From contig DYFF01000018.1 of NCBI GenBank assembly GCA_020725335.1, positions 1-64,000 on the forward strand: a DNA stretch of 64,000 nucleotides, read 5' to 3'. Position 1 is the stretch's first letter. Each line of letters opens with the position of its first letter. The notes under the pieces were generated by a model. It was given only the letters and a program-made list of their open reading frames with translations. It was not told the DNA's origin and ran no database searches. Positions 26,489 to 35,270 of the stretch are shown one piece after another. The position numbers and the translations under genes are program-made. Origin of the DNA: Thermodesulfovibrio sp. (GTDB lineage: Bacteria; Nitrospirota; Thermodesulfovibrionia; Thermodesulfovibrionales; Thermodesulfovibrionaceae).

Positions 26489-27022
26489 ATGGAGTTTCAC
26501 GGCACAACAGTTTTATGTGTAAAGAAAGAAAATTCAGTTGTAATAGCATCTGATGGACAGGTTACCTTTGGTAATACAGTACTTAAACATAATGCAAAAA
26601 AAATCAGAAGGCTTTATAATGGAAAAGTTCTTACAGGTTTTGCAGGCTCAACAGCTGACGCTTTCACACTTTTTGAAAGATTTGAAGGAAAGCTCGAAAC
26701 ATATAAAGGAAATCTCTTAAGAGCAGCCGTAGAACTTGCTAAGGACTGGCGTACTGATAAAATACTGAGAAGACTGGAGGCATTATTAATAGTAGCAGAC
26801 AAGGAACACATATTAATACTCTCAGGTAACGGAGATGTAATAGAGCCTGAAGACCAGATTGCAGCTATTGGTTCTGGAGGCCCCTTTGCTTATTCCGCTG
26901 CAAAGGCGCTTTATGATAACACAATGCTTTCTGCTAAAGAAATTGCAATAAAAGCGATGGAAATAGCCTCAAAAATATGTATTTATACAAATAACACTAT
27001 AGTAATGGAGGAGTTAGATTAA
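26489..27022 (+). CDS. hslV: ATP-dependent protease peptidase subunit HslV
   Basis: Threonine protease forming the central chamber of HslUV. The mature N-terminus is expected at the TTVLCV segment (Thr6 or Thr7), giving a short propeptide. [20 protein letters not shown]-type region (shown in parts: [13 protein letters not shown]) and [14 protein letters not shown] are typical. 177 residues. ATG follows directly after the xerC stop; ribosome site aaaggagg sits inside xerC. Stop overlaps hslU by one base. Confidence 0.96.
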   Translation: MEFHGTTVLCVKKENSVVIASDGQVTFGNTVLKHNAKKIRRLYNGKVLTGFAGSTADAFTLFERFEGKLETYKGNLLRAAVELAKDWRTDKILRRLEALLIVADKEHILILSGNGDVIEPEDQIAAIGSGGPFAYSAAKALYDNTMLSAKEIAIKAMEIASKICIYTNNTIVMEELD

Positions 27023-28359
27023 TGGAGAATCTTACGCCTAAGAAAATCGTTGAAGAACTTGATAAATTTATAATTGGACAGGAGGGTGCTAAAAAAGCTG
27101 TTGCCATTGCTTTAAGGAACAGATTTCGTAGGCAACTTCTTCCAAAAGAATTAAGAGATGAAGTTTTACCCAAAAACATACTAATGATAGGACCAACAGG
27201 TGTTGGAAAAACAGAAATTGCAAGAAGACTTGCAAGACTTGTTAATGCACCTTTTGTAAAAGTTGAGGCATCAAAATTTACAGAAGTAGGATATGTTGGA
27301 CGAGATGTAGAATCAATAATTAGAGACTTAGCAGAAGTCTCAATGAACATGGTAAAACAAGAACATACTCAAAGAGTTCAGGAAAAGGCAAAGCAAATGG
27401 CAGAAGAAAGAGTTCTTGATATTCTTTTACCCCAGCCAAGATACTCAAGAGATATAGATGAAGCAGAGGAAAAAACAAGATATCAAGAAACAAGAGAAAA
27501 ACTAAGGAAACAACTTAGGGAAGGCGCGCTTGATGAAAGATATATAGAAATTGATTTCAAAGAAAAGGTTATGCCTTTCGGTGTAATCTCTAATGTGGCA
27601 ATGGAGGAAATAGAGATTAATCTTAAAGAAATGCTTGGTAGTTTTCTTCCAGAAAAGGTAAAAAGAAAAAAAGTTAAAGTATCTGAGGCTATTAAAATAT
27701 TTACACAAGAAGAATCAAATAAATTGATAGATATGGAAAAAGTAACTAAAGAAGCAATTGAAAGAGTTGAACAAACAGGAATTGTATTTATAGACGAGAT
27801 TGATAAAATTGCATCTCGCGGAAGTTCCTATGGCCCTGATGTTTCCCGTGAAGGAGTTCAGAGAGACCTGCTTCCAATTGTAGAAGGTTCAACTGTTACA
27901 ACAAAGCATGGACCTGTGAAAACAGATCATATTCTTTTTATTGCTGCAGGAGCTTTCCACGTATCAAAGCCTTCTGATTTGATACCTGAACTTCAAGGTA
28001 GATTTCCTATAAGAGTTGAACTTAATTCTCTTGGAAAGGAAGAATTTATAAGAATTCTTACAGAACCTGATAATGCTCTTATAAAACAGTATATAGCTCT
28101 TTTAGGTACAGAAAATGTTACTCTTGAGTTCACTAAGGATGGAATAGAAGAGATTGCTAATATATCTCAATTGGTCAATGAGAAAACAGAAAATATTGGT
28201 GCAAGAAGGCTGCACACTGTAATGGAAAAGCTACTTGAAGATATTTCCTTTAATGCATCAGAGCTAAATGGTCAAAAAATAACAATTGATGCAAAATTTG
28301 TAAGAGAAAAATTAAGTGAAATAGTAAAGAGTGAAGACCTCAGCAGATACATACTCTAA
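27022..28359 (+). CDS. hslU: ATP-dependent protease ATPase subunit HslU
   Basis: AAA+ unfoldase that feeds HslV. Walker [10 protein letters not shown] (about residues 55-63), Walker [11 protein letters not shown], a long Glu/Lys-rich I domain (about 105-240) and the C-terminal LSRYIL tail that docks into HslV are intact. 445 residues. ATG overlaps the hslV stop. The end overlaps the rlpA-like gene by 29 nt. Confidence 0.96.
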   Translation: MENLTPKKIVEELDKFIIGQEGAKKAVAIALRNRFRRQLLPKELRDEVLPKNILMIGPTGVGKTEIARRLARLVNAPFVKVEASKFTEVGYVGRDVESIIRDLAEVSMNMVKQEHTQRVQEKAKQMAEERVLDILLPQPRYSRDIDEAEEKTRYQETREKLRKQLREGALDERYIEIDFKEKVMPFGVISNVAMEEIEINLKEMLGSFLPEKVKRKKVKVSEAIKIFTQEESNKLIDMEKVTKEAIERVEQTGIVFIDEIDKIASRGSSYGPDVSREGVQRDLLPIVEGSTVTTKHGPVKTDHILFIAAGAFHVSKPSDLIPELQGRFPIRVELNSLGKEEFIRILTEPDNALIKQYIALLGTENVTLEFTKDGIEEIANISQLVNEKTENIGARRLHTVMEKLLEDISFNASELNGQKITIDAKFVREKLSEIVKSEDLSRYIL

Positions 28360-29047
28360 TAGAAATATAACTCAAAAATTATTTTTACTTGAAATTTTGA
28401 TAATATTTATACTCTTTTCTTGTGCTCCAAAGAAACAGCCATCAGTAGAATATATTCCAGAGGGAGTCAAAAAGGGTATAGCTTCATGGTACGGAGCAGA
28501 ATTTCATGGCAAACCCACTGCTTCAGGAGAAATATATAACATGTATGACTATACTTGTGCACATAGAGAGTATCCCTTTGGAACAAAATTAAGGGTTATA
28601 AACTTAAGAAATAACAAAGATGTAGTATGCACGGTAAATGACCGAGGGCCTTTTATATCAGAAAGAGATATTGACCTCTCCTATGTGGCAGCAAAGCAAA
28701 TTGACCTTATCGGAACAGGTATCGCTGAGGTATTAATGGAACCAGTTGGAAGAGACCTAAGTTATGTAAAATATGTAAAATATAGCCCTACTTCTGGTCT
28801 ACTCACAATACAAGTTGGAGCCTTTAAAGAGATTGAGAATGCCCAAAGACTAAAACAAGCACTTAGTTTAAAATTCAGAAATGTTTATATAACAGAAAAA
28901 ATATTAAAAGGAGACACTTTCTATAGGGTAAGAATAGGAAAATTTAAAGATTACAACGAAGCCTATAATCTTGCTAAATCAATGGGACAGGAAGGATACA
29001 GGGTTATCATAACAACTTTTGAGGGAGGATTAAAGGATGAAATTTGA
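28331..29047 (+). CDS. rlpA: RlpA-like septal lipoprotein (DPBB + SPOR)
   Basis: Outer-membrane lipoprotein, often a lytic transglycosylase for denuded glycan at the septum. A lipobox-like LFSC gives a lipidated Cys near residue 31; the double-psi beta-barrel domain (about 48-140) has [19 protein letters not shown]-type motif ([15 protein letters not shown]) and TVNDRGPF; a SPOR domain (about 158-232, [10 protein letters not shown] and YRVRIGKF) binds denuded peptidoglycan. The GTG at 28331, inside hslU, is needed to give a full signal sequence; a later TTG would leave it too short. Stop overlaps the FmdE-domain gene. Confidence 0.89.
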   Translation: MKTSADTYSNRNITQKLFLLEILIIFILFSCAPKKQPSVEYIPEGVKKGIASWYGAEFHGKPTASGEIYNMYDYTCAHREYPFGTKLRVINLRNNKDVVCTVNDRGPFISERDIDLSYVAAKQIDLIGTGIAEVLMEPVGRDLSYVKYVKYSPTSGLLTIQVGAFKEIENAQRLKQALSLKFRNVYITEKILKGDTFYRVRIGKFKDYNEAYNLAKSMGQEGYRVIITTFEGGLKDEI

Positions 29048-29627
29048 AACTTTTAAGGATGTAGTCCAATTTCATGGGCATAGTTGCCCTGGACTTGCCT
29101 TAGGCTATAGAGTTGCAAAGGCTGCCATAGAGGAGCTTAATATTACAAGATCTGAAGATGAGGAAATTGTATGTATCGTTGAAAATGACTCCTGTGCAGT
29201 TGATGCAATACAAGTAATGACAGGATGTACCTTTGGAAAAGGAAATCTAATTTTCAGAGACTACGGAAAACAGGTTTACACATTTTTTGATAGAAGAAAG
29301 AGAAAGTCAGTAAGAATATCCATAGATTTTGATTTTAAAGAAACAGAGAAAGAACAGGCTTTATGGAAAAAATTCATAGAAGGAGAAAGAACCAAAGAGA
29401 TAATTGAATTTATAAACAAAAGGAAAGCTGAAAAAATTAAAGTAATACTCGATGCAGAAAAAGACGATATTCTCAAAATTTCCTATCCTCCTATTAACCC
29501 TCCCCAACCGGCAAGAATATTTAAAAGTTTGAGATGTCAACAATGCAATGAAAAAGTAGCAGAGATAAAGGCAAGGCTTTTAAATGGCAAGACTCTCTGT
29601 ATTCCCTGTTTTGAGGCTCTATTATGA
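29037..29627 (+). CDS. FmdE-domain protein with C-terminal zinc finger
   Basis: 196 residues. The FmdE domain (1 to about 130) shows FHGHSCPGLALGYR and NDSCAVDAIQVMTGCTFGKG, with the conserved Cys/His set. A small zinc ribbon at the end uses CQQC and CIPC. FmdE was named from formylmethanofuran dehydrogenase operons but in sulfate reducers it occurs alone and may bind metal or a molybdenum/tungsten cofactor; real role unknown. Overlaps both the rlpA-like gene (11 nt) and the methyltransferase gene (4 nt). Confidence 0.87.
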   Translation: MKFETFKDVVQFHGHSCPGLALGYRVAKAAIEELNITRSEDEEIVCIVENDSCAVDAIQVMTGCTFGKGNLIFRDYGKQVYTFFDRRKRKSVRISIDFDFKETEKEQALWKKFIEGERTKEIIEFINKRKAEKIKVILDAEKDDILKISYPPINPPQPARIFKSLRCQQCNEKVAEIKARLLNGKTLCIPCFEALL

Positions 29628-30793
29628 AAGAAATTGAAATTACCCTTACAGGCATTGCCCATCTCGGAGAGGCAATAGGCAAATATAATGGAAAAGTAGT
29701 CTTCGTACCCTACGGTATTCCAGGAGAAACAGTTAAGATACAAATAATTAAAGACGAGGGAGATTACTGCCGGGCAGAAATTACAGATATTATAGAGCCT
29801 TCTTTTTTCAGAGAGATGCCTCCATGTGAATTATTTGGTATATGTGGAGGATGTAGCTTTCAACATGTTGCCTACAGTTATCAAACAAAGCTTAAAGAAA
29901 TAGTTGTAATGGAACAACTTAAAAGGATAGGAGGATTTGAAAATCCAGAAGACTTCACAAATCTTACAATTAGGGCTGAAAGACCATATAACTATAGAAA
30001 CAGAGCAGATTTTTCAATAAACAGAAATAAGCTTTTAGGATTTAAAATAAGAGGAACTCACAGATTCATCCATGTAAAATACTGTCATATAATGCATGAA
30101 AGTATTAATAAAATTCTCTCTACTCTTCAGGGAAAAAGTCCAAAGAGAAAAACACATAATATTACAATAAGATATGGAGTTAACACAGGCAACTATCTTG
30201 TCCAGCCAGAAATATACACAGATGAATTAAAGACTGGTCAATTATTCTATACTGAAAAATTATTGGATAAAGAGTTCAAAATATCGTCACCTTCTTTTTT
30301 TCAAGTAAACACTTATCAGGCAGAAAACTTAATTAAAACTGTCCTTAACTACATTAATGAAGAGGATAAAACAATAATAGACGCCTATGCTGGTGTAGGT
30401 ACCTTTACAGTTTTTCTTGCCCAAAAAGCAGAAAGGGTAATTGCCATTGAAGAGAGTCGCTCATCATACAAAGATGCTCAAATAAACATAAAAGACTTTG
30501 ACAACATAACCTATTTATGCGAAAAGGTTGAAGAAACCCTTAATAAGAACGAAATTAACGCAGATGCTATAGTAATTGACCCTCCGAGGATTGGAGTGAT
30601 GAAGACTGTTCTTGAAGCAATTGCTGACAAAAAAATAAGAAAGTTAATCTATGTATCCTGTGAACCTTCCACTCTTGCAAGAGATTTGAGATATTTAAGT
30701 GAAAGAGGTTATAAACTAACAGAGGTTCAACCTGTGGATATGTTTCCACAGACCTATCACATAGAAAATGTAGCTTTAATGAAACTTGAATAA
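29624..30793 (+). CDS. rlmD: 23S rRNA uracil-5-methyltransferase (RlmD/RumA family)
   Basis: Makes 5-methyluridine in 23S rRNA using SAM. TRAM domain (about 1-55), an iron-sulfur motif C-x5-C-x2-C (PPCELFGICGGC) with a fourth Cys in KYCHIMH, then a Rossmann methyltransferase with DAYAGVGTF and the catalytic Cys in YVSCEPSTLARDL. 389 residues. RlmC/RlmCD versus RlmD specificity cannot be told from sequence alone. Starts within the last codons of the FmdE gene. Confidence 0.9.
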   Translation: MKEIEITLTGIAHLGEAIGKYNGKVVFVPYGIPGETVKIQIIKDEGDYCRAEITDIIEPSFFREMPPCELFGICGGCSFQHVAYSYQTKLKEIVVMEQLKRIGGFENPEDFTNLTIRAERPYNYRNRADFSINRNKLLGFKIRGTHRFIHVKYCHIMHESINKILSTLQGKSPKRKTHNITIRYGVNTGNYLVQPEIYTDELKTGQLFYTEKLLDKEFKISSPSFFQVNTYQAENLIKTVLNYINEEDKTIIDAYAGVGTFTVFLAQKAERVIAIEESRSSYKDAQINIKDFDNITYLCEKVEETLNKNEINADAIVIDPPRIGVMKTVLEAIADKKIRKLIYVSCEPSTLARDLRYLSERGYKLTEVQPVDMFPQTYHIENVALMKLE

Positions 30794-30803
30794 GGAGGAT
30801 AAA

Positions 30804-31145
30804 ATGGCTTTAAAAATCAATTTAAATGAAGTAGAAATGAAACCACATCCAAAATTTGAAGGTGTAAAAATTGGTTTTATAACAACAAAAGAAAGGCATC
30901 CTGAGTTAAGTATTATAGTACTTGAAATTTCCCCAGGAGTAGAAGTACCAACTCATACCCATGAAAGAGAAATTGACAGCATTTTAACCCTTGAAGGTGA
31001 AGGAGAAGTATTTATTGATAACAATTGGCAACCATTCAAAAAAGGAGATGTGATTGTCATTGGAACAAAAGAAGTACACGGCGTTAGAGTAAAAGGAAAC
31101 TCTCCAGCTAAGTGTTATATAGTGCATGCGCCAGCTTTATGGTAA
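30804..31145 (+). CDS. Cupin-domain protein
   Basis: 113-residue single-domain beta-barrel protein. The metal-binding cupin motif is visible: PTHTHEREIDSILTLEGEGE, where THTHERE supplies two His and a Glu, and EVHGVRV supplies the last His. Start chosen at the ATG after taaggaggataaa; an upstream ATG inside the methyltransferase gene (30786) has no ribosome site. Substrate unknown; could be a small-molecule sensor or isomerase. Last gene before tRNA-Val. Confidence 0.87.
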   Translation: MALKINLNEVEMKPHPKFEGVKIGFITTKERHPELSIIVLEISPGVEVPTHTHEREIDSILTLEGEGEVFIDNNWQPFKKGDVIVIGTKEVHGVRVKGNSPAKCYIVHAPALW

Positions 31146-31147
31146 AT

Positions 31148-31178
31148 TTGACAAATATGATAGTAAAAACTATATAAT
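31148..31178 (+). promoter_or_regulatory. Strong promoter of tRNA-Val
   Basis: TTGACA at 31148-31153, a 17-nt spacer and TATATA at 31171-31176 (or TATAAT at 31173-31178 with 19 nt). The tRNA 5' end lies about 10 nt downstream. Confidence 0.65.
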
Positions 31179-31187
31179 TCAACAAAT

Positions 31188-31259
31188 GGGCGATTAGCTC
31201 AGGGGGGGAGCGCTTCCTTCACACGGAAGAGGTCGTGGGTTCAAATCCCTCATCGCCCA
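31188..31259 (+). tRNA. tRNA-Val (anticodon CAC), slightly atypical
   Basis: Acceptor GGGCGAT/ATCGCCC, D-stem GCTC/GAGC, anticodon stem CTTCC/GGAAG with loop TTCACAC (anticodon CAC, reads GTG), T-stem GTGGG/CCCTC, discriminator A. CCA not encoded. Two oddities: the D-loop is AGGGGGG, so the usual A21 is G, and the second T-stem pair is T:T. It still has its own strong promoter. Confidence 0.9.
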
Positions 31260-31283
31260 TATTTCTACTGCTTATATATTTTT

Positions 31284-31685
31284 CTAAATGTTTTCAATAC
31301 AAATTCGGGATTTTATAAATATTTGGATTATATTGTTTGTTTTACTGTAACAAGTTTCAATAGGTTCTACTATCCCATAAATCCAAGGGAAATAAATAGG
31401 CTTTAATTCATAACCATAGGTTCTTATATCATCTTTAATCGCTGAAATTTTTATATAATTTACATTTGAAGAATTTAAAAATTCTTCAGCAATCTTTAAA
31501 GCTTCCCTATCATATAAGTTCTCTATAACTTTATAATTAAATGATGGAGAGTAAGGTATAATCTTAATTTCGTCATCAACTTTATCTAAAACTATAAATT
31601 TTTCAGGTTCAATGTTGAAGTAAAGTATTAAATTAAAGCAACCTTTGATATTTTTTTCATCACACTGTAATAAATTAATATTCAT
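31284..31685 (-). CDS. Hypothetical protein, 133 aa
   Basis: Not recognised. The predicted product is soluble, with mixed alpha/beta character (LILYFNIEPEKFIVLD, ALKIAEEFLNSSNVNYIKIS) and three Cys (residues 8, 16 and 112, with another near 129). Amino-acid use looks protein-like, not random. There is no Shine-Dalgarno; an AT-rich TATATAG 7-8 nt before the ATG could be a -10 box. It lies between tRNA-Val and a galE remnant, so it may itself be part of a decaying or transferred segment. Confidence 0.5.
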   Translation of the reverse strand: MNINLLQCDEKNIKGCFNLILYFNIEPEKFIVLDKVDDEIKIIPYSPSFNYKVIENLYDREALKIAEEFLNSSNVNYIKISAIKDDIRTYGYELKPIYFPWIYGIVEPIETCYSKTNNIIQIFIKSRICIENI

Positions 31686-31714
31686 AGTTAACTATATATA
31701 TTTTGATAGGTAAA

Positions 31715-31887
31715 TATCATACCTTCTTTTCCAAATTCTACAAGCTCTTGAATATAAATTAAAGATCATTATTTAGATATTTCCAGTTCAGCCTTGATTT
31801 TATCTTATTAAAGTCAGCAACAAGTTCTGGTGGTTCCCCTTTTCTTCTTTCTTTTTCAATAACTTTAAAATCTATTTCTGTAAACAT
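31715..31887 (-). pseudogene. Remnant of a UDP-glucose 4-epimerase (galE) 3' end
   Basis: On the minus strand from an ATG at 31887: FKVIEKERRKGEPPELVADF, then KIKSRLNWKYLNNDL and a stop. This matches the last segment of GalE (the conserved R-G-PP-LVAD-KIK-LGW-...-DL pattern). The usual GalE tail continues past two stop codons (FIFKSL, NLEKK), so only a decayed C-terminus remains. It is preceded by a perfect ribosome site (aaaggagggg) right after the Wzz gene, so a 42-residue peptide could still be made. Confidence 0.7.
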
Positions 31888-31902
31888 GAAGAATCCCCTC
31901 CT

Positions 31903-32679
31903 TTAATCTTCCCTTCTTTTCACATTACTCAACCATTCAACCAAAAAGGCAAGAAAAATTCCTGAAAATAAAGCACCTATGGCAGACACTCCCAGTATCA
32001 GCTTTCTTTTGGGCTTCACTGGATATTCAAGAGAATTGGGCTTTTCTATAATAGAAAGGACAAAGTATTTACTTCCTGCAGTTTTTTCTTTATTGGGTGA
32101 AAATGCTACCTCATAATCCTGCACAGCCCGGCTTAAGTCCTTTTCAAATTCTTCTATTGCAAACCTAAGTATATCCTCTGCAAGCTTTCTGTCAGGCTGT
32201 TCTGAAATTAAGTTAAGGCTTCCTGTTTTTTTATCCACTTCTGCCCGGAAAAGCTTTTCTCCTTTTCCCTCATTCACTGCCTTTTCCAGAGTGCCCAAAT
32301 AATCTCTGTCACTGTAAGAGCCTTTTATTCTATCCAGAACCTTCTTTTTAAATTCAAGACTGTTTAGTATACTGATGCTCATATTATTCATTTCCTGGAA
32401 TCTACCCTGCTGTAGAGGTATTATAAAAGAAAGTTTCCCTGCTGTCTTTGTTTCATTTGATTTCAGATTTTCAAGCAATGATTGTGTAAAAAGAAAATCA
32501 ACCCACAATGTTGCCCTTGCCCTGTAGATATCAGGCAAAAAAAATGCCACGAGCCCTCCTGCAAAGATGCCCAGTATGAAAACTGCTAAAATATACTTGA
32601 ATCTTTTCTTCAGCAGTAGTAGCAGTTCATATAGACTTATCTCATCTGAGTATTGCCCTTTTGAGTCTCTTTCATTCAT
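31903..32679 (-). CDS. Wzz-type polysaccharide chain-length determinant
   Basis: Inner-membrane co-polymerase that sets O-antigen or exopolysaccharide chain length. Two membrane helices flank a periplasmic region: near 20-42 (YILAVFILGIFAGG) and 218-240 (GVSAIGALFSGIFL), with a Pro-rich EYPVKPKRK segment before the second, the Wzz signature. I chose the ATG at 32679, 5 nt after ggaggag; an in-frame TTG upstream (32691) overlaps that ribosome site. 258 residues. No tyrosine-kinase domain. Confidence 0.88.
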   Translation of the reverse strand: MNERDSKGQYSDEISLYELLLLLKKRFKYILAVFILGIFAGGLVAFFLPDIYRARATLWVDFLFTQSLLENLKSNETKTAGKLSFIIPLQQGRFQEMNNMSISILNSLEFKKKVLDRIKGSYSDRDYLGTLEKAVNEGKGEKLFRAEVDKKTGSLNLISEQPDRKLAEDILRFAIEEFEKDLSRAVQDYEVAFSPNKEKTAGSKYFVLSIIEKPNSLEYPVKPKRKLILGVSAIGALFSGIFLAFLVEWLSNVKRRED

Positions 32680-32703
32680 AAGCTCCTCCAAAAATTTTTG
32701 AAT

Positions 32704-33831
32704 TCAAATAGTCTTCATTATCTCAACAATTCTTTTACTTGCCATGCCATCTCCGTATGGATTTACAGCTTTTGACATTTTTTCATATTCAGAATTATTT
32801 TCTATCAAATTTATGACTTCTTTCACAATGGATTCCTTTTTAGTTCCCACAAGCCTCGCTGTGCCTGCCTCAATGCCTTCAACTCTCTCCGTTACATCTC
32901 TCATGACTAAAACAGGTTTGCCTAAGGAGGGTGCTTCTTCCTGAATCCCACCAGAGTCCGTTAAAACTAAGTAACACTTTGACATAAGCCATATAAGATA
33001 GGGATAGTTTAAGGGTTCAATTAGATAGACATTCTTCATGCCATTTAATATTCTATTTACTGGCTTTTTCACATTGGGATTTAAGTGAACAGGATATATT
33101 ATCTTTATGTCTGGGTAAAGCATCGCAATCTCTTTCAAAGCATTACAAATGTTTTCAAATCCTTCACCGAAGCTTTCTCTTCTATGTCCTGTCACTAAAA
33201 TCACTTTTTCCTTTTTGAAATCAAAAAAAGAAGCAAAATAGGATTCAATATCATGCTTTAAGTTTCTTCTTTCCTCTATAATTTTCAATCCTGTAAACAA
33301 TGCATCGATCACTGTATTTCCCACTACCCAGACATTATCCCTTATACCCTCCCTATATAAATTTTCCTTTGCCTTTTCTGTTGGGGCAAAATGATAATCA
33401 GATATATGCCCTATGAGAACCCTATTTACTTCCTCGGGATAGGGAGAGTATTTAATATAACTTCTGAGTCCAGCCTCCACATGTCCAACTTTGATTTTCT
33501 TATAAAAAGATGACAGAGCCCCTGTAAAAGCTGTGGTTGTATCTCCCTGAACTATAACCATCTCAGGTTTAAAGTCATCTAAGACTTTGTCCAGCCCTTT
33601 CAGGCTGTCTATTGTAATATCAAAAAGAGTCTGATTATCTTTCATAAGATTGAGATCATATTCTGGCTTTATTCCAAAGAAATCTAAGACCTGATCAAGC
33701 ATCATTCTGTGTTGAGCAGTAATACACACTTTCACATCAAAGACTTTTGGATGTTTTTCTAACTCCCGATAAAGAGGAGCTAATTTTATTGCCTCCGGTC
33801 GTGTTCCAAAAATTAATAAAATCTTTTTCAA
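32704..33831 (-). CDS. wecB: UDP-N-acetylglucosamine 2-epimerase (non-hydrolysing)
   Basis: Interconverts UDP-GlcNAc and UDP-ManNAc for surface polysaccharide. Motifs FGTRPEAIKLAPL, VQGDTTTA, HVEAGLRSY, TGHRRESFG, DSGGIQEEAPSLGKPV and the Arg/Glu active-site residues are present. Starts at a TTG (33831) giving the family N-terminus KKILLIFGTRPE; GGAG lies 9 nt before. A longer TTG frame (33852) adds seven unusual residues. 375 residues, typical. Confidence 0.94.
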   Translation of the reverse strand: MKKILLIFGTRPEAIKLAPLYRELEKHPKVFDVKVCITAQHRMMLDQVLDFFGIKPEYDLNLMKDNQTLFDITIDSLKGLDKVLDDFKPEMVIVQGDTTTAFTGALSSFYKKIKVGHVEAGLRSYIKYSPYPEEVNRVLIGHISDYHFAPTEKAKENLYREGIRDNVWVVGNTVIDALFTGLKIIEERRNLKHDIESYFASFFDFKKEKVILVTGHRRESFGEGFENICNALKEIAMLYPDIKIIYPVHLNPNVKKPVNRILNGMKNVYLIEPLNYPYLIWLMSKCYLVLTDSGGIQEEAPSLGKPVLVMRDVTERVEGIEAGTARLVGTKKESIVKEVINLIENNSEYEKMSKAVNPYGDGMASKRIVEIMKTI

Positions 33832-33913
33832 CGAGAATCGCTCCAGTATCAAATATTTTTAGATAAACGTTGAAATTTCATCCGATCATTCAAATATAAG
33901 CTACTCAATATCA

Positions 33914-35014
33914 TCACCTGATAGCGCTACTCATTCCAGGTGGGAAATCTGCAAGTATCTCTATTTTATCCCAGTTGTCTTTAAACCACTCAATATTTGC
34001 ATTAAAGCCCTCTTTAAAATAAACAATTGGTTTATATCCTATGAGTTTTTCAGCTTTCTCAATAGATGCAAGCAATCTTGGTTTGGTATCCCATTTTCTT
34101 CTCTCCTTAAAAATTAGACCCGCTTTGTTCCCAGTAGCATCTAAAACCATTGAGGCTACTTCTTTAATGGAAATTTCTCTTCCCGCTGCAAGATTAAAGT
34201 TCTCACCTATAGCTTTTTCATAATATCCTGCTTTAATCAATCCCTGAACTAAATCTAATACATAAGTGAAATCTCTTGTCTCTTCTCCTGTTCCTGTAAT
34301 AGGCAACGGAAGTCCCTTCATTGACCAGTAAATAAAGTTTGGTATCACATTTCTATATTGACCTGGGACTTCTCCAGGACCATAGGAATTAAAAAATCTG
34401 CAATTTACTATCGGTAATCCATAATGATGATGGTAAAAATTACAATACATCTCTCCAGCCATTTTATTTATTTGATAGGGAGTGGTAAGATGCATTGATA
34501 TGAAATCCTCTTGCAGGGGAAGCTTCGGATATGACCCATAAATTGCACATCCACTTGAAGCATATATGAATTTTTCTACTTTTCCTAATCTTGAGTATTC
34601 AAGTAGTTTGATATGTCCAATAATATCAACTTCCGCTGAAATCTCAGGATAGTCAACCGAATTCTGATTTGCAAAAAAGGCAGCTAAGTGAAAAACTATG
34701 CTTATATCTTCCTTAAAAACTCTTTTTAGATCGACATCGTTTCTGACATCACCAAACACAAACATGATATTTGGCATAGGTGTCACATTCCAGGGATCTT
34801 TAATTTTTATGGCAGAAAGATTATCCAGAACAATCACTTTACCTTTACTTCCCACTAATTTTGAAAGAGCGATGATAAGATTACTTCCAATAGCACCAGC
34901 ACCCCCGGTAACCAAAATATTTCTTCCTTCATAGTATTTGAGCAAATCCTTCTTTAAATCCAGCTTTCCTAGATAATTATCAACCAAGGCAATTCTTTTT
35001 TCATATGTATTCAT
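33914..35014 (-). CDS. NAD-dependent epimerase/dehydratase (extended SDR)
   Basis: 366-residue sugar-nucleotide enzyme. An N-terminal extension of about 30 residues precedes the NAD motif TGGAGAIGSNL; SSGCAIYGS, the catalytic YQINKMAGE (Tyr, Lys) and GTGEETRDFTYV are clear. Activity (4-epimerase, 4,6-dehydratase or C-4 reductase) cannot be fixed. ATG with aggtgttttt upstream. A 180-bp repeat-like block separates it from the glycosyltransferase upstream. Confidence 0.85.
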   Translation of the reverse strand: MNTYEKRIALVDNYLGKLDLKKDLLKYYEGRNILVTGGAGAIGSNLIIALSKLVGSKGKVIVLDNLSAIKIKDPWNVTPMPNIMFVFGDVRNDVDLKRVFKEDISIVFHLAAFFANQNSVDYPEISAEVDIIGHIKLLEYSRLGKVEKFIYASSGCAIYGSYPKLPLQEDFISMHLTTPYQINKMAGEMYCNFYHHHYGLPIVNCRFFNSYGPGEVPGQYRNVIPNFIYWSMKGLPLPITGTGEETRDFTYVLDLVQGLIKAGYYEKAIGENFNLAAGREISIKEVASMVLDATGNKAGLIFKERRKWDTKPRLLASIEKAEKLIGYKPIVYFKEGFNANIEWFKDNWDKIEILADFPPGMSSAIR

Positions 35015-35059
35015 AAAAACACCTCCAAACTTAATTTTTATGAAAAATTCTTTTTAAAA

Positions 35060-35235
35060 CTCCCTTCGCTTCGCTCAGGGTAACAGAAAAAGGCTCAGAG
35101 TGACCTAGAAAAGGCGCAGAGTCATAGCATAGCTATCATTCCGAGCAAAGCGTAAGCATAGCGACGAATCTACCCAGACTCCTCACACCAGTTAGGGAGG
35201 CACGAAGTGCCGAAGAATCTCCTCTTCTTACCCCT
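35060..35235. repeat. Intergenic palindrome-rich repeat-like block, higher GC
   Basis: Between two polysaccharide genes lies a stretch with short repeated units: CTTCGCTTCGCTCAGGGT, CTCAGAGTGACC, TCATTCCGAGCAAAGCG, GCGACGAATCT, then hairpin GGCACGAAGTGCC and GAAGAATCTCCTC. Units of this kind (GTCATTCCGAGCGAAGCGAGGAATCT-type) are widespread intergenic repeats in many bacteria. Visibly richer in G+C than its surroundings. No coding potential seen. Confidence 0.55.
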
Positions 35236-35270
35236 TGAAAATTCATTTTATATCCCTTTGGATATTAATT

